Source: Candidatus Cloacimonadota bacterium
GTDB lineage: Bacteria; Cloacimonadota; Cloacimonadia; Cloacimonadales; WRIO01
Length of the DNA: 55,233 bases
NCBI GenBank assembly: GCA_029553545.1
Contig: JAKPKU010000190.1
Location: 1 to 55,233, forward strand
Direction of reading: 5' to 3'
Every line of letters starts with the position of its first letter. Within the stretch, counting starts at the first letter, position 1. A program made the translations under genes and the position numbers. The notes under the pieces are model-generated. The model was given only the letters and a program-made list of their open reading frames with translations, did not search any database and was not told where the DNA came from. This document shows positions 1 to 8,179 of this stretch, piece by piece.

Positions 1-511
1 GAATTGTATCATTCATAATGTTGTAAGGAGCCTTAAATTTGTTTGTTTTGCTTAGTGCATAGGAGAGGTCTGTCCAAATTTTGGATAGACCAACAAAAGG
101 GAGGTAAAAAAGCTCCAAAATACATAGATTTCTGACAAAAAAGTACAGATTTAGCTTAAATTAGGGTATTATACTCTCACTTTTTTTGTAAATTTCTAAA
201 TCAAAAGTCTCATATTTAGTATACAAGAGCTTTTTAGAATGTCAATATTTTTTTATTTTTTTTAGTATAGAACGTAAACTTTTTTAGAAATAGTTTTTAA
301 TTAATTGCATTTTAACAATATATATCAACCAGGAAGGCATTGTTAATAATAAATTCAATGCACTGTAATATAGCCATCATTATTTGTAGATGCTTAAAAT
401 AGCAAAAAAACGAGAAAAAGTGTAATTTTTAAAAAAAACAATGGACAATATATTTAAGTTTAAAATAATGGTATTTAAATATGAAAAATAACTCTGGGAG
501 ATAAAAAAGAT
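1..511. other. Non-coding left flank
   Basis: No convincing gene is visible in these 511 bases on either strand. The stretch is very AT-rich. It holds the left arm of the terminal inverted repeat (72-211, listed separately) with a 23-base near-perfect palindrome at 68-90. The remainder, up to the Shine-Dalgarno-like GGGAG at about 495-499, presumably contains the promoter of the S1-domain gene, but I cannot place -35 and -10 boxes with confidence. Confidence 0.6.
72..211 (+). repeat. Left arm of 140-bp terminal inverted repeat
   Basis: Bases 72-211 match the reverse complement of 55094-55233 with 5 mismatches in 140 (at about 142, 146, 167, 174 and 206), and the similarity stops abruptly near 211. 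The outer edge is a palindrome at 68-90 with an 11-bp stem (one G-T wobble) around a single T; its core reads TCCAAATTTTGGA. No open reading frame is carried. Because the second copy runs off the window, the element may be longer. It is a dispersed repeat present at least twice, probably an intergenic or miniature mobile element; no transposase is seen. Confidence 0.9.
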
Positions 512-1984
512 ATGTCAGACACAAAGCATGAAAAGAATAATATAGATCAGGAGATGGAAGATTTCGGCGAAATGCTTAAACAAAATCCTAATCTAATGAA
601 AGATGGGATTAAAAAAGGCGATGTAATAGAAGGCGAAATCGTTTCAATTACCGAATCTCATATTATTGTTAATATTGGACAAAAACAAGACGCTAATGCA
701 GAAGTAGGCGATTATTTTGTAGACGGAAAGCTTGAACTGAAAATAGGAGACAAAATAAGAGGTTTTGTCGTAAAACTTAGCGATGAAGAAATCAAGATCG
801 CAAAAAGCTTGAATCAATCACATGGTAATAAAAACTTGGTCCGTGAAGCATTTAATAATAATGTTCCAGTTAAAGGCAAGGTTACTCAAGCTGTTAAAGG
901 TGGATTTTCAGTAGACGTATTAGGTATCAGAGCTTTTTGCCCAATATCACACATTGAAGTGTTTTTGAATGTCAATCCTGAGGACTATATCGGTAAAGTG
1001 TTTGATTTTGAGATTATTGAATTTGAAAAGAATAATAATATTATCGTATCCAGAAAGAATTTAGTTGCTAAAGAATCAGCAGACCTGAAAAATAAGAGAC
1101 TTGATGGGATCAATGTTGGTGATATCATTGAAGGAAAAGTATTTAGATTAACAAGTTTTGGTGCATTTGTCGACTTAAATGGTGTTGAAGGGCTCTTACA
1201 TATCTCAGAATTTGCTTGGGAAAGAATTGAAAAGCCAAGCGATTTTTTGAAAGAAGGCGATACCATTAAAGTAAAAGTAATCCGTAAAGAAGAAGATAGA
1301 ATTTCTTTATCAATTAAAGCAACACTTGAAAATCCTATGGTTACCGCTGTAAATGAGCTTTCAGAAGGCATGGTAGTAACATGTAAAGTGCTTAGAAATG
1401 AGAAATTTGGTGCTTTTGTTGAGATCAACCCAGGCGTGGAAGGATTAATTCCTTTGACTTTTATCACCTACAAGAGAATCAAGCATCCAGCTGATGTATT
1501 AAATGTTGGTGATGTAGTAGAAGCAAAAATAATTAAATTGAATAAAGATGAAAATAAAATATCACTCTCTATTCGTGACTTAGAAAGCAATCCATGGGAT
1601 ACAATTTCTGAACTATTTGCAGTTAATCAAGAAGTTGATGGCACTATTGAATCTGTCAATGAATATGGTGCTTATGTAAAGATTTCAGATGGATTAGTAG
1701 GACTTTTACCAAAGTCTAAAATTTCCAGAGCAAAGATGAAGCTCGATGCAAGCAGTATTGGATCATCAATAACCCTGAAAATATCAAATATTGATGAGAG
1801 CAAACGTAGAATTTCTCTTGACCCTCTTAATATGCCAGAATTTGAAGAAAGACCAGCAAAAACTGAGCCTAAACCAAGAAGAGAAAGAAGACAATCAGAC
1901 AGCGATAACCTTACTCAGAACTACTCCAAGTCAAATGATGAATACCAAGGTGTCCCTGAAGATAATCCATTTAATATTCTATAA
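512..1984 (+). CDS. rpsA: S1-domain RNA-binding protein (ribosomal protein S1-like)
   Basis: This 490-residue protein is built of repeated S1 (OB-fold) RNA-binding domains. I count five, at about residues 36-103, 117-185, 203-272, 288-358 and 375-442; the third to fifth are the most canonical ([24 protein letters not shown] followed by EGLLHIS-like segments). The tail from about 445 is Arg/Pro/Ser-rich and disordered-looking. E. coli S1 has six domains and about 557 residues, so this is a slightly short S1 of the type common outside Proteobacteria. It should bind mRNA on the 30S subunit and help initiation. The ATG at 512 follows a GGGAG sequence. The gene stands alone and ends at a strong terminator (2006-2036). 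A non-ribosomal S1-repeat protein is the alternative, so the symbol is tentative. Confidence 0.85.
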   Translation: MSDTKHEKNNIDQEMEDFGEMLKQNPNLMKDGIKKGDVIEGEIVSITESHIIVNIGQKQDANAEVGDYFVDGKLELKIGDKIRGFVVKLSDEEIKIAKSLNQSHGNKNLVREAFNNNVPVKGKVTQAVKGGFSVDVLGIRAFCPISHIEVFLNVNPEDYIGKVFDFEIIEFEKNNNIIVSRKNLVAKESADLKNKRLDGINVGDIIEGKVFRLTSFGAFVDLNGVEGLLHISEFAWERIEKPSDFLKEGDTIKVKVIRKEEDRISLSIKATLENPMVTAVNELSEGMVVTCKVLRNEKFGAFVEINPGVEGLIPLTFITYKRIKHPADVLNVGDVVEAKIIKLNKDENKISLSIRDLESNPWDTISELFAVNQEVDGTIESVNEYGAYVKISDGLVGLLPKSKISRAKMKLDASSIGSSITLKISNIDESKRRISLDPLNMPEFEERPAKTEPKPRRERRQSDSDNLTQNYSKSNDEYQGVPEDNPFNIL

Positions 1985-2005
1985 GAATTATTATTATAAA
2001 AGATT

Positions 2006-2036
2006 AGCCGGCTTTGTATAAAGGTCGGCTTTTTTT
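2006..2036 (+). terminator. Intrinsic terminator after the S1-domain gene
   Basis: An AGCCG...CGGCT stem with inner CTT/AAG pairing and a TGTATA loop is followed directly by a T run. It lies 21 bases after the stop codon of the S1-domain gene. Confidence 0.85.
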
Positions 2037-2096
2037 ATTGGGGTAGTGTGGAAGAGTAAGATCTTTGCTTGATTCTTTAAAAAAAAGATAGCTGTT

Positions 2097-2211
2097 GTTA
2101 AAAAAACACCTGTAGATCTGCTCCTATTAGGCATCTGCTGTTTTGGGTGAAAATAGTTTTCTAAAAACAGCATTTTGTCCTGCCAATATATATAGTGGGG
2201 GTGTATTTTTT
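2097..2211 (+). repeat. Dispersed intergenic element, copy A
   Basis: This is one of three related copies (also 20593-20707, + strand, and 33612-33733, - strand). Shared blocks are an A-run, a CCGCT/CTGCT box, AGGCATCT, GTGAAAATAGTTTTC (containing the palindrome GAAAA-TAG-TTTTC), CATTTT, and a terminal hairpin before GGGTG. In this copy the hairpin is CCA...TGG around an AT-alternating core. It lies between a terminator and the yfhO-like gene, in no reading frame. Confidence 0.85.
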
Positions 2212-2309
2212 TATTAATGTCATGAAATCTCATTTTTAATAAAAAACTATTGACCAAAAAATGATATTTGATAAAAGTGATTTATCAAGATAGATGGGAG
2301 TTGATTAGG

Positions 2310-4700
2310 ATGAAAAAAAAGCAAAAACAAGTGATATTACAAAAAGCAAACGAGAAAACGATTAATACAAAAACTATGCATTTGATTATGATAGCATCAT
2401 TAGTGATAATTGTGACAGCGATCTTTTTCAAAATAGCTCTTTTGGGATATGCGCCGCCTGCATCGGATACTATACAGTGGAGAGCTTCGGCAGAACAGAT
2501 TATTGAGTACAATAAAGACCATTGGCTTAAAGCGCAATGGACTGATAATATGTTTGCAGGCATGCCCTCTTATCTTATCTCTTTTCCCAATCAATATCCA
2601 TTTATCGAAAGAGTATTTGCGCTATTTCAATGGGTGATAAATTGGCGTATACTCTTTTTATTGTTTGGCGGCATTGGCATGTATATCTTGCTCAATCATC
2701 TAAAATTAGACCCGATGGTGGCACTGCTTGGTGCACTTGCTTTTGCACTCTCTTGCCACTTTATTGGTTTGATAGAAATAGGACATAATACTAAATTTAA
2801 AGCGATTATGTATATTCCGTGGATCTTTTGGGGCATTGATTATCTACGACAAAAAAGAAATATGCTTGGGCTGGGGTTGGCTTCAATGTTTATTATTCAA
2901 CAGTTGAGAGAGAATCACCCACAGATTTCATACTATACCTATCTATTGATAGCTGTTTATTGGGTGGTCTTTGCAATTGAGGCAATAAGAAAAAAAGAGA
3001 TGAAGGCTTTTAGCTTTTATACATTATTATTAGTGTTCTCATTTGTATTGGCAGGACTGGCAGTTAGTAATCCATACCTAAATACAGCAGAATACAGCGA
3101 GTATACGATTAGAGGCGGTAGTGAAGGCTTGAGTAAGGAATATGCAACTGGCTGGTCTTTTGGTGTGGGTGAGGTGCTGAGCTTTATTGTACCAAAGTTT
3201 TATGGTGGTATTTCACCAATGTATTGGGGTCCGATGTCTTTTACACAAACTTCTATGTATGTGGGTATCATTATTCTTTTCTTAGCAATACTATCAGCTG
3301 TTTTTGTGAGAAAGAAATTGGTGCTTGCTTTGGGTATTGGGTCTCTACTGGCAATCTTCCTTTCTTTTGGGAAAGAATTTCCCTTATTATATGATATTTT
3401 CTTTAAATACCTGCCTGGCTTTAATAAGTTCCGTGTGCCAGCAATGATCTTGATTTTGGTGCAGTTTTCTTGGGTGGTAATGGCGGGATTTGGTTTGGAT
3501 TATATAGTTAAAAATCGCGATAATAAGAAGATGTTTGGCTTTCTAAAGTACTCATTATATGCAGCGATTGCTTTTTTTATCATATTTTTAATAGGGAAAA
3601 AGATATTTGCAGGAATGCCTTTTATAAGAGCAGATGAATTGCAACAGTATCAACCCGCTCAGATAGCTTATTTAAAAGAGCTGAGACTTGATTTACTGAT
3701 TAAGAGCGGGATACAGTCATTCGTTGTCTTAATCCTTGCCACTCTGTCTATTATTGCTTTTTTAAGTAAGAAGATTAATAAGTATATAATGCTCAGCCTT
3801 TTAATCGTACTGTGTGTTGTGGACTTGTCATTAGTTAATAAAGATCATTTAAAAGCAGAGGGCTTAGTCAAAGAGAAAACAGTTTATGATGTGCTTGAGA
3901 ATACAGCAGTTGACGATTTTTTACTACAAGATAAAGAAATCTATCGCGTATTCCCTTTGGCAAACGAATTTGGGCAAGCTCGTTGGGCATATAATCATCA
4001 GAGTTTAGGTGGATATCATGGGGCTAAGCTGAAGAGATATCAAGATATACTCGACAAATCATTGCATGCTGAGCTTATCAAAGGAATTCCTCTAAATTGG
4101 AATGTCATCAATATGTTTAATACGAAATATTTGATTTTTGCACATGAGCTACCATTCCCAAACTTAGAAAAAGTATATTTTGATCAGATAAAAGGCTTAT
4201 ATGTTTACAAAAACTTAGAGGCTTTGCCACGTGCATGGTTTGTGCAAAAGAGTGAATTTATTGCAGATGAAGAGCAGATATTCAAGAGACTCAATAGCCT
4301 TGACTTTGATCCAGCAATGACAGTGATCACAGAAGAAGAGATAAAGGAATTTGCTTATTCTGACTCATCCAGCATAAAAATGCTGAAGAGAGATTTACAT
4401 GAGACGCAGTGGGAGACAGATAGCCCCGTAAACTCCTTTATGGTGATTTCTGAGGTGTATTATCCCGCAGGCTGGAAGGTATTTATTGATGGTGCGGAAA
4501 GCAAGATATATCCAGCAAATTATGCGCTCAGAGGAGTCGAAGTACCTGCTGGTAAACATCTTGTAGAGATGAGATTTGTGGCAGAAACATATAAAAAGAG
4601 CATAATAATGGCAGGCATAGGTTTATCTTTATCATTAATATTTACTGTGGTAGGGGCAATTATTGTAATGAAAAAGAGAAAAAAGGTAGAAGATGCCTAA
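2310..4700 (+). CDS. YfhO-family multi-pass membrane protein
   Basis: The protein is 796 residues from the ATG at 2310. A charged N-terminus (MKKKQKQ) is followed by many hydrophobic segments across the first 500 residues, then a soluble stretch of about 240 residues, and a last membrane helix near the C-terminus ending in KKRKK. This matches the YfhO family, whose Gram-positive members act in glycosylation of cell-surface polymers. FCB members are common but biochemically uncharacterised, so the substrate here is unknown. I prefer the ATG at 2310 over an upstream TTG at 2268 because GGGAG precedes it. The gene overlaps rsmI by 8 bases, implying translational coupling and an operon with the next two genes. 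Confidence 0.8.
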   Translation: MKKKQKQVILQKANEKTINTKTMHLIMIASLVIIVTAIFFKIALLGYAPPASDTIQWRASAEQIIEYNKDHWLKAQWTDNMFAGMPSYLISFPNQYPFIERVFALFQWVINWRILFLLFGGIGMYILLNHLKLDPMVALLGALAFALSCHFIGLIEIGHNTKFKAIMYIPWIFWGIDYLRQKRNMLGLGLASMFIIQQLRENHPQISYYTYLLIAVYWVVFAIEAIRKKEMKAFSFYTLLLVFSFVLAGLAVSNPYLNTAEYSEYTIRGGSEGLSKEYATGWSFGVGEVLSFIVPKFYGGISPMYWGPMSFTQTSMYVGIIILFLAILSAVFVRKKLVLALGIGSLLAIFLSFGKEFPLLYDIFFKYLPGFNKFRVPAMILILVQFSWVVMAGFGLDYIVKNRDNKKMFGFLKYSLYAAIAFFIIFLIGKKIFAGMPFIRADELQQYQPAQIAYLKELRLDLLIKSGIQSFVVLILATLSIIAFLSKKINKYIMLSLLIVLCVVDLSLVNKDHLKAEGLVKEKTVYDVLENTAVDDFLLQDKEIYRVFPLANEFGQARWAYNHQSLGGYHGAKLKRYQDILDKSLHAELIKGIPLNWNVINMFNTKYLIFAHELPFPNLEKVYFDQIKGLYVYKNLEALPRAWFVQKSEFIADEEQIFKRLNSLDFDPAMTVITEEEIKEFAYSDSSSIKMLKRDLHETQWETDSPVNSFMVISEVYYPAGWKVFIDGAESKIYPANYALRGVEVPAGKHLVEMRFVAETYKKSIIMAGIGLSLSLIFTVVGAIIVMKKRKKVEDA

Positions 4701-5388
4701 ATCAGTTCTATATGTGGTGGCTACACCTATTGGCAATGTTGATGATATCACACTGCGTGCCATCAAAACGCTTGAATCTGCCGATATAGTGATCGGCGAA
4801 GAGAGAAGGGTGACGGCAAGATTCTTGAAGTCAATAGGGGTAAATAAGCCGATAATCGAGGTGAATGAACATACGAAGAGTGAAGAGATAAAGAGCTTGG
4901 TGAATGAGATGCTTATGAGCGCAAAGGTGTATGCACAGGTATCAGACTGCGGCACACCGTCTTTTGAAGATCCAGGCGTTGAATTGGTGCAAAGGGCAGC
5001 AGAATTTGGCATTAGTGTCATCCCTATACCTGGAGTTTCCAGTCTGATGACTTTGATTATGGTTGCAGGCATACCGATGAAGAAGTTTTATTATGCTGGA
5101 TTCTTATCACCAAAGAAAGAGATTAGGCAGAGTGAGCTGAAGGCGCTTTTCACAAAATACCATGACTCAACAAATATCGTCTTACTCGATACGCCATACA
5201 GATTGCAATCTCTTTTGGATGCTATTGGTGGAGCTTTTCCCAATAAAACAGAGATTATCTTGGGCTATAAAATGACCATGTTAGAAGAGAAGATTTTAAG
5301 GTTTTGCCTTGCTGAGAGAGAGAAGGTTTGCCAGAGCTTACCCAAAGGTGAGTACGTTTTAATCATAAAAATGCGAGAAGGTAGATGA
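4693..5388 (+). CDS. rsmI: 16S rRNA 2'-O-methyltransferase RsmI (short form)
   Basis: RsmI belongs to the tetrapyrrole methylase fold and methylates the 2'-O of C1402 in 16S rRNA using SAM. Recognisable motifs are ATPIGNVDDIT at about residues 10-20, EERR in place of the usual EDTR, SDCGTPSFEDPG near 84-95 (usually SDAGTPxISDPG) and PGVSSLMTL near 112. At 231 residues it is about 50 shorter than E. coli RsmI and lacks the small C-terminal domain. The GTP and DPG signatures are kept, so the SAM site looks intact, although the motifs are divergent. It overlaps the gene before it by 8 bases and the gene after it by 4 (ATGA). Another SAM-dependent member of the tetrapyrrole methylase superfamily is a less likely alternative. 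Confidence 0.85.
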   Translation: MPKSVLYVVATPIGNVDDITLRAIKTLESADIVIGEERRVTARFLKSIGVNKPIIEVNEHTKSEEIKSLVNEMLMSAKVYAQVSDCGTPSFEDPGVELVQRAAEFGISVIPIPGVSSLMTLIMVAGIPMKKFYYAGFLSPKKEIRQSELKALFTKYHDSTNIVLLDTPYRLQSLLDAIGGAFPNKTEIILGYKMTMLEEKILRFCLAEREKVCQSLPKGEYVLIIKMREGR

Positions 5389-6752
5389 AAAGAGCATCTT
5401 TATTATTATTTATGCTTATACTATTTTGCTTTTGCCAAGCTAAAGTGATTGAAAAAGCAGGGAATAAATCTTTAAAGAAGTTAAAAAAGAGAAATGAAGA
5501 TTTCTTTATTGGGGTAAGTGGCGTCAGCGGCGATCTACAGCAAGCATTTGATGCAGCAATATCTCATGCACAGACACAGATTATCCAAAGCCTTGGGACG
5601 CAAATTGCAATCAGCATTCACATTGAGGAACTGGAAAATAGCAATGATACAAAGTTTAAACAAACAACAAGTATAGTCAAGAAAATCGATTATGCAGGTG
5701 TGTTTCGCCTGAGTTTAAAGGCAGATGAAACCTATTGGGAAAAGCATAGAGAGGATAAAATAGAGTACTATATTGCATATGTAAAAGTGCCTTTTTCTAA
5801 AAAAGAATATATACGAGCATTGGAAAGAGATTATATTAGCCAGACAAATAAGCTTGAAAAGCTGACAAAGATGCCAATCTCGTATAATATTGAGCAAATA
5901 ATTGCCATGAAAAATGTGCAAGATGAATTTGCATATATCAATGCAAGCTCTGGTCGCTTAATCAATAAGAGCATATATGATAATTATATGGCAGCTGTTT
6001 TTAAGTATGGCAATCTTTGGGCTGATCTGTGTGGGCATTTGCAGTTAAAACTAATCAATAACGATGAACGTTTTCCTAAAGAGCTTTTTTTTCATCTGGG
6101 CTATAAAGAGTTAGATTTACCAGATATACCTGTATTTGTAAAAGCATCTGATACAAAGAAGTATAAAACAAATCAAGATGGATTCTTTAGCATAAAACCA
6201 GAGTATAGTCGATTTATAGAACAAGATTATCACATATTTCTTGCATCTAATGCAGGCTATGATGAGCAGTTGCCAACATTGAGCTTTACATTAAAATCAC
6301 CACTTTATAATCAGAATCTTAGAATCTTGGTATTAATTCAGTCTGATAATTACAATGAAGAATTGGTTCAGAGTATTGACTCTGCATTTAAAGAGCGGGG
6401 CTTTCAATATCAGGTGGTTTCTGTTAGTCCTGGTGCTGATTTATCATCTTTTGATTACTTATTGAAGGTCGATGTCAAGACGATATTTCAAAGCAAACTA
6501 TCTAATGTCAGTCAGTATTTTTATGATACACAGTTGAGTATTAAACTGAGCGAGATCAGTACAAGTAAGGAATTGAAACAGTGGACGTTCCCTAATAAAC
6601 AATATCCTGAAATAAGAAGCGTGGGTCAAAGTAAAAAGCTTGCTCAAGAAAATGCTCATGCTTTAAAAGGGCTGGTGAACCGTAATGCTTTATGGGCAGA
6701 CCTTTTGCAAGAGATAGAGCAAGAAGTTAAGAAAAAGAATTTTTCTTTATAA
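5385..6752 (+). CDS. Secreted LPP20-like protein
   Basis: This is a 455-residue protein with an N-terminal signal peptide (MKRASLLLFMLILFCFCQA). A clean lipobox is not obvious. Residues about 35-190 resemble the LPP20 lipoprotein domain: an FFIGVSGVSGD start, an alternating helical stretch with repeated Ala and Gln, then YYIAYVKVPFSKKEY. The middle has a short carboxypeptidase-regulatory-like beta segment near 245-280 (PVFVKASDTKKYKTNQDGFF). The last 150 residues are an unassigned alpha/beta domain. It starts inside the rsmI stop codon (ATGA overlap), so it is co-translated with rsmI. A role in the periplasm or outer membrane is inferred from the signal peptide only; the function is unknown. 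Confidence 0.7.
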   Translation: MKRASLLLFMLILFCFCQAKVIEKAGNKSLKKLKKRNEDFFIGVSGVSGDLQQAFDAAISHAQTQIIQSLGTQIAISIHIEELENSNDTKFKQTTSIVKKIDYAGVFRLSLKADETYWEKHREDKIEYYIAYVKVPFSKKEYIRALERDYISQTNKLEKLTKMPISYNIEQIIAMKNVQDEFAYINASSGRLINKSIYDNYMAAVFKYGNLWADLCGHLQLKLINNDERFPKELFFHLGYKELDLPDIPVFVKASDTKKYKTNQDGFFSIKPEYSRFIEQDYHIFLASNAGYDEQLPTLSFTLKSPLYNQNLRILVLIQSDNYNEELVQSIDSAFKERGFQYQVVSVSPGADLSSFDYLLKVDVKTIFQSKLSNVSQYFYDTQLSIKLSEISTSKELKQWTFPNKQYPEIRSVGQSKKLAQENAHALKGLVNRNALWADLLQEIEQEVKKKNFSL

Positions 6753-6812
6753 TAAAGAGATGGTGACTTTTTCAAGCCACCATCAGGAAGAATTATGCGT
6801 TCTGACTAATAA

Positions 6813-7244
6813 TTAGTTGACGATAAATTCGATAGGAGTAGGGTTTAAAAGGTTATCTGAGATTGGGCAGCGAGCATCAATTTCATGCATCATCGCTACT
6901 TTTTCTTCATGGCTGATAGGAGCATCAATGTCCAATATTACTTTTAATCCCAAGAACCCTGGGCGGTTTTCTTTGCTTTTGCCCATGAATACATCGACAT
7001 CTAATTCACCTTCGATTTTAACAGTAAATGCATTTAGATCAATTTTCTTCTCTAATGCAACCATTCTTGCAACTGTGCCAAGGCAGCCAGCAAAGCCAAA
7101 GAGTAAATACTCTACAGGTGATGGACCAGCATTATTGCCCATAGGTTTGCCTTGATCGGTAACAAATGTAAATTCTCTAGCACTTACTTGAACCTCATAT
7201 CTGTTATTGAGTTTGCCGCTAACTTCTACTTTTTTCATTGTCAT
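6813..7244 (-). CDS. OsmC-family peroxide-detoxifying protein
   Basis: This is a 143-residue OsmC/Ohr-fold protein. Both redox cysteines are visible, one in the helix FAGCLGTVARM near residue 55 and one in DARCPISDNL near 128, together with the SPVEYLL segment carrying the conserved Glu. Family members reduce organic hydroperoxides through the two cysteines in the cytoplasm. The start ATG at 7244 is preceded by AAGGAG. It is transcribed alone, divergently from the LiaF-like gene and convergently with the LPP20-like gene. An imperfect hairpin with a GATGGTG/CACCATC stem lies between the convergent genes at 6759-6784, but it lacks a clear T run. Confidence 0.9.
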   Translation of the reverse strand: MTMKKVEVSGKLNNRYEVQVSAREFTFVTDQGKPMGNNAGPSPVEYLLFGFAGCLGTVARMVALEKKIDLNAFTVKIEGELDVDVFMGKSKENRPGFLGLKVILDIDAPISHEEKVAMMHEIDARCPISDNLLNPTPIEFIVN

Positions 7245-7371
7245 AAGGACTCCTTATTTTAAATTTTAATTAAATATAATTAGAATTAGTTCACAATGCA
7301 AATTATTTTTTTAAAATACGGCATGATATTTGCATATTATTTTTCAATTATAAAGAATTGAAGGAGGACAA

Positions 7372-8097
7372 ATGGCTGGAAGAATATTCTTTGGAGTCGT
7401 ATTAATATTGCTTGGTATAGCAGTATTTAGTGGAATGTATGTGGGTTTTAATGTTTGGGACTATTTACCCATAATTTTCATATTATGGGGTTTAGACCGC
7501 ATATTTAGGCGAAAAAACCTGAGTTTTTTATCTTTTTTCATTATTGTCATAGGTTTGTTGTGGCTTATATCAAATATATATGATATCCGCATGAATTGGA
7601 TATATATTACTCTATCATCAATCTTGATCAGTTATGGCTTTATGTTATTAGTGCCTTCAAATTTTAAGAGGAATAGAAAGCTATGTATAAAGAGTTATAA
7701 TAATACTAATTCTGGTGATTTTGATAATAAACAAATCATCGAAGACACCAACATAATAAGTCATAATGTCTTTTCTGGTTCTGAAATTAAGGTAATATCT
7801 CAAACATTTCAGGGTGGTGATGTAAGTGTAATTTTTGGCGGTACAGAACTCGACCTAACTAATGCAAAACTATATGAAAATAGCGCAAAGTTGGTTGTAA
7901 GCATCATTTTTGGCGGGATAGATATCATTGTGCCAGATGGCTGGAAAGTCAAAGTTGAAGGCTTTCCTATTTTGGGATCAATAAGTAATAAAGCGAAAAT
8001 TTCCATTGAGACAGAAAGTGAAGAAATATTATATATCGATGCCAATGTTATTTTCGGTGGACTTGAAGTGGGTAATAAAAACAATAATGATGATTAA
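7372..8097 (+). CDS. LiaF/YvqF-like membrane protein
   Basis: The first 100 residues form about four hydrophobic segments (LiaI-LiaF-type transmembrane region). After a charged linker, the last 100 residues form the C-terminal beta-helix-like domain with repeated IFGG steps: VIFGGTELD, IIFGGIDIIVP and VIFGGLEVG. In Firmicutes, LiaF restrains the LiaS histidine kinase during cell-envelope stress. Gram-negative FCB homologues occur without LiaRS and have no assigned function. No kinase or regulator sits beside it here. A very good GGAGG precedes the ATG. The gene ends at a bidirectional terminator. Confidence 0.8.
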   Translation: MAGRIFFGVVLILLGIAVFSGMYVGFNVWDYLPIIFILWGLDRIFRRKNLSFLSFFIIVIGLLWLISNIYDIRMNWIYITLSSILISYGFMLLVPSNFKRNRKLCIKSYNNTNSGDFDNKQIIEDTNIISHNVFSGSEIKVISQTFQGGDVSVIFGGTELDLTNAKLYENSAKLVVSIIFGGIDIIVPDGWKVKVEGFPILGSISNKAKISIETESEEILYIDANVIFGGLEVGNKNNNDD

Positions 8098-8132
8098 ATA
8101 ACACAGATTCAGAGTGTTAGATTGTAACAAAA

Positions 8133-8158
8133 AAAAGACCCGTTGCGACGGGTCTTTT
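8133..8158. terminator. Bidirectional intrinsic terminator
   Basis: A GACCCGT/ACGGGTC stem (8137-8143 and 8148-8154) with a TGCG loop is flanked by an A run on the left and a T run on the right. It can therefore terminate both the LiaF-like gene (+) and the M16 peptidase gene (-), which converge here. Confidence 0.92.
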
Positions 8159-8179
8159 ATTTCATGTGTCAGTTTATTG

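Larger units (their letters stand above)
1985..2309. other. Intergenic region with terminator and repeat copy A
   Basis: These 325 bases contain the terminator at 2006-2036 and copy A of the dispersed intergenic element at about 2097-2211. No gene is supported here. An in-frame TTG at 2268 could extend the next gene by 14 residues, but the ATG at 2310 with GGGAG upstream is the better start. Confidence 0.6.

Noticed and set aside
985-1467. 160-codon frame on the - strand inside the S1-domain gene
   Set aside because: It lies fully antisense to well-conserved S1 domains and has no ribosome site; it is a shadow frame.
6759-6784. Terminator between the LPP20-like and OsmC genes
   Set aside because: The 7-bp stem is real, but a T run is missing on both sides, so I mention it only in the gene entry.
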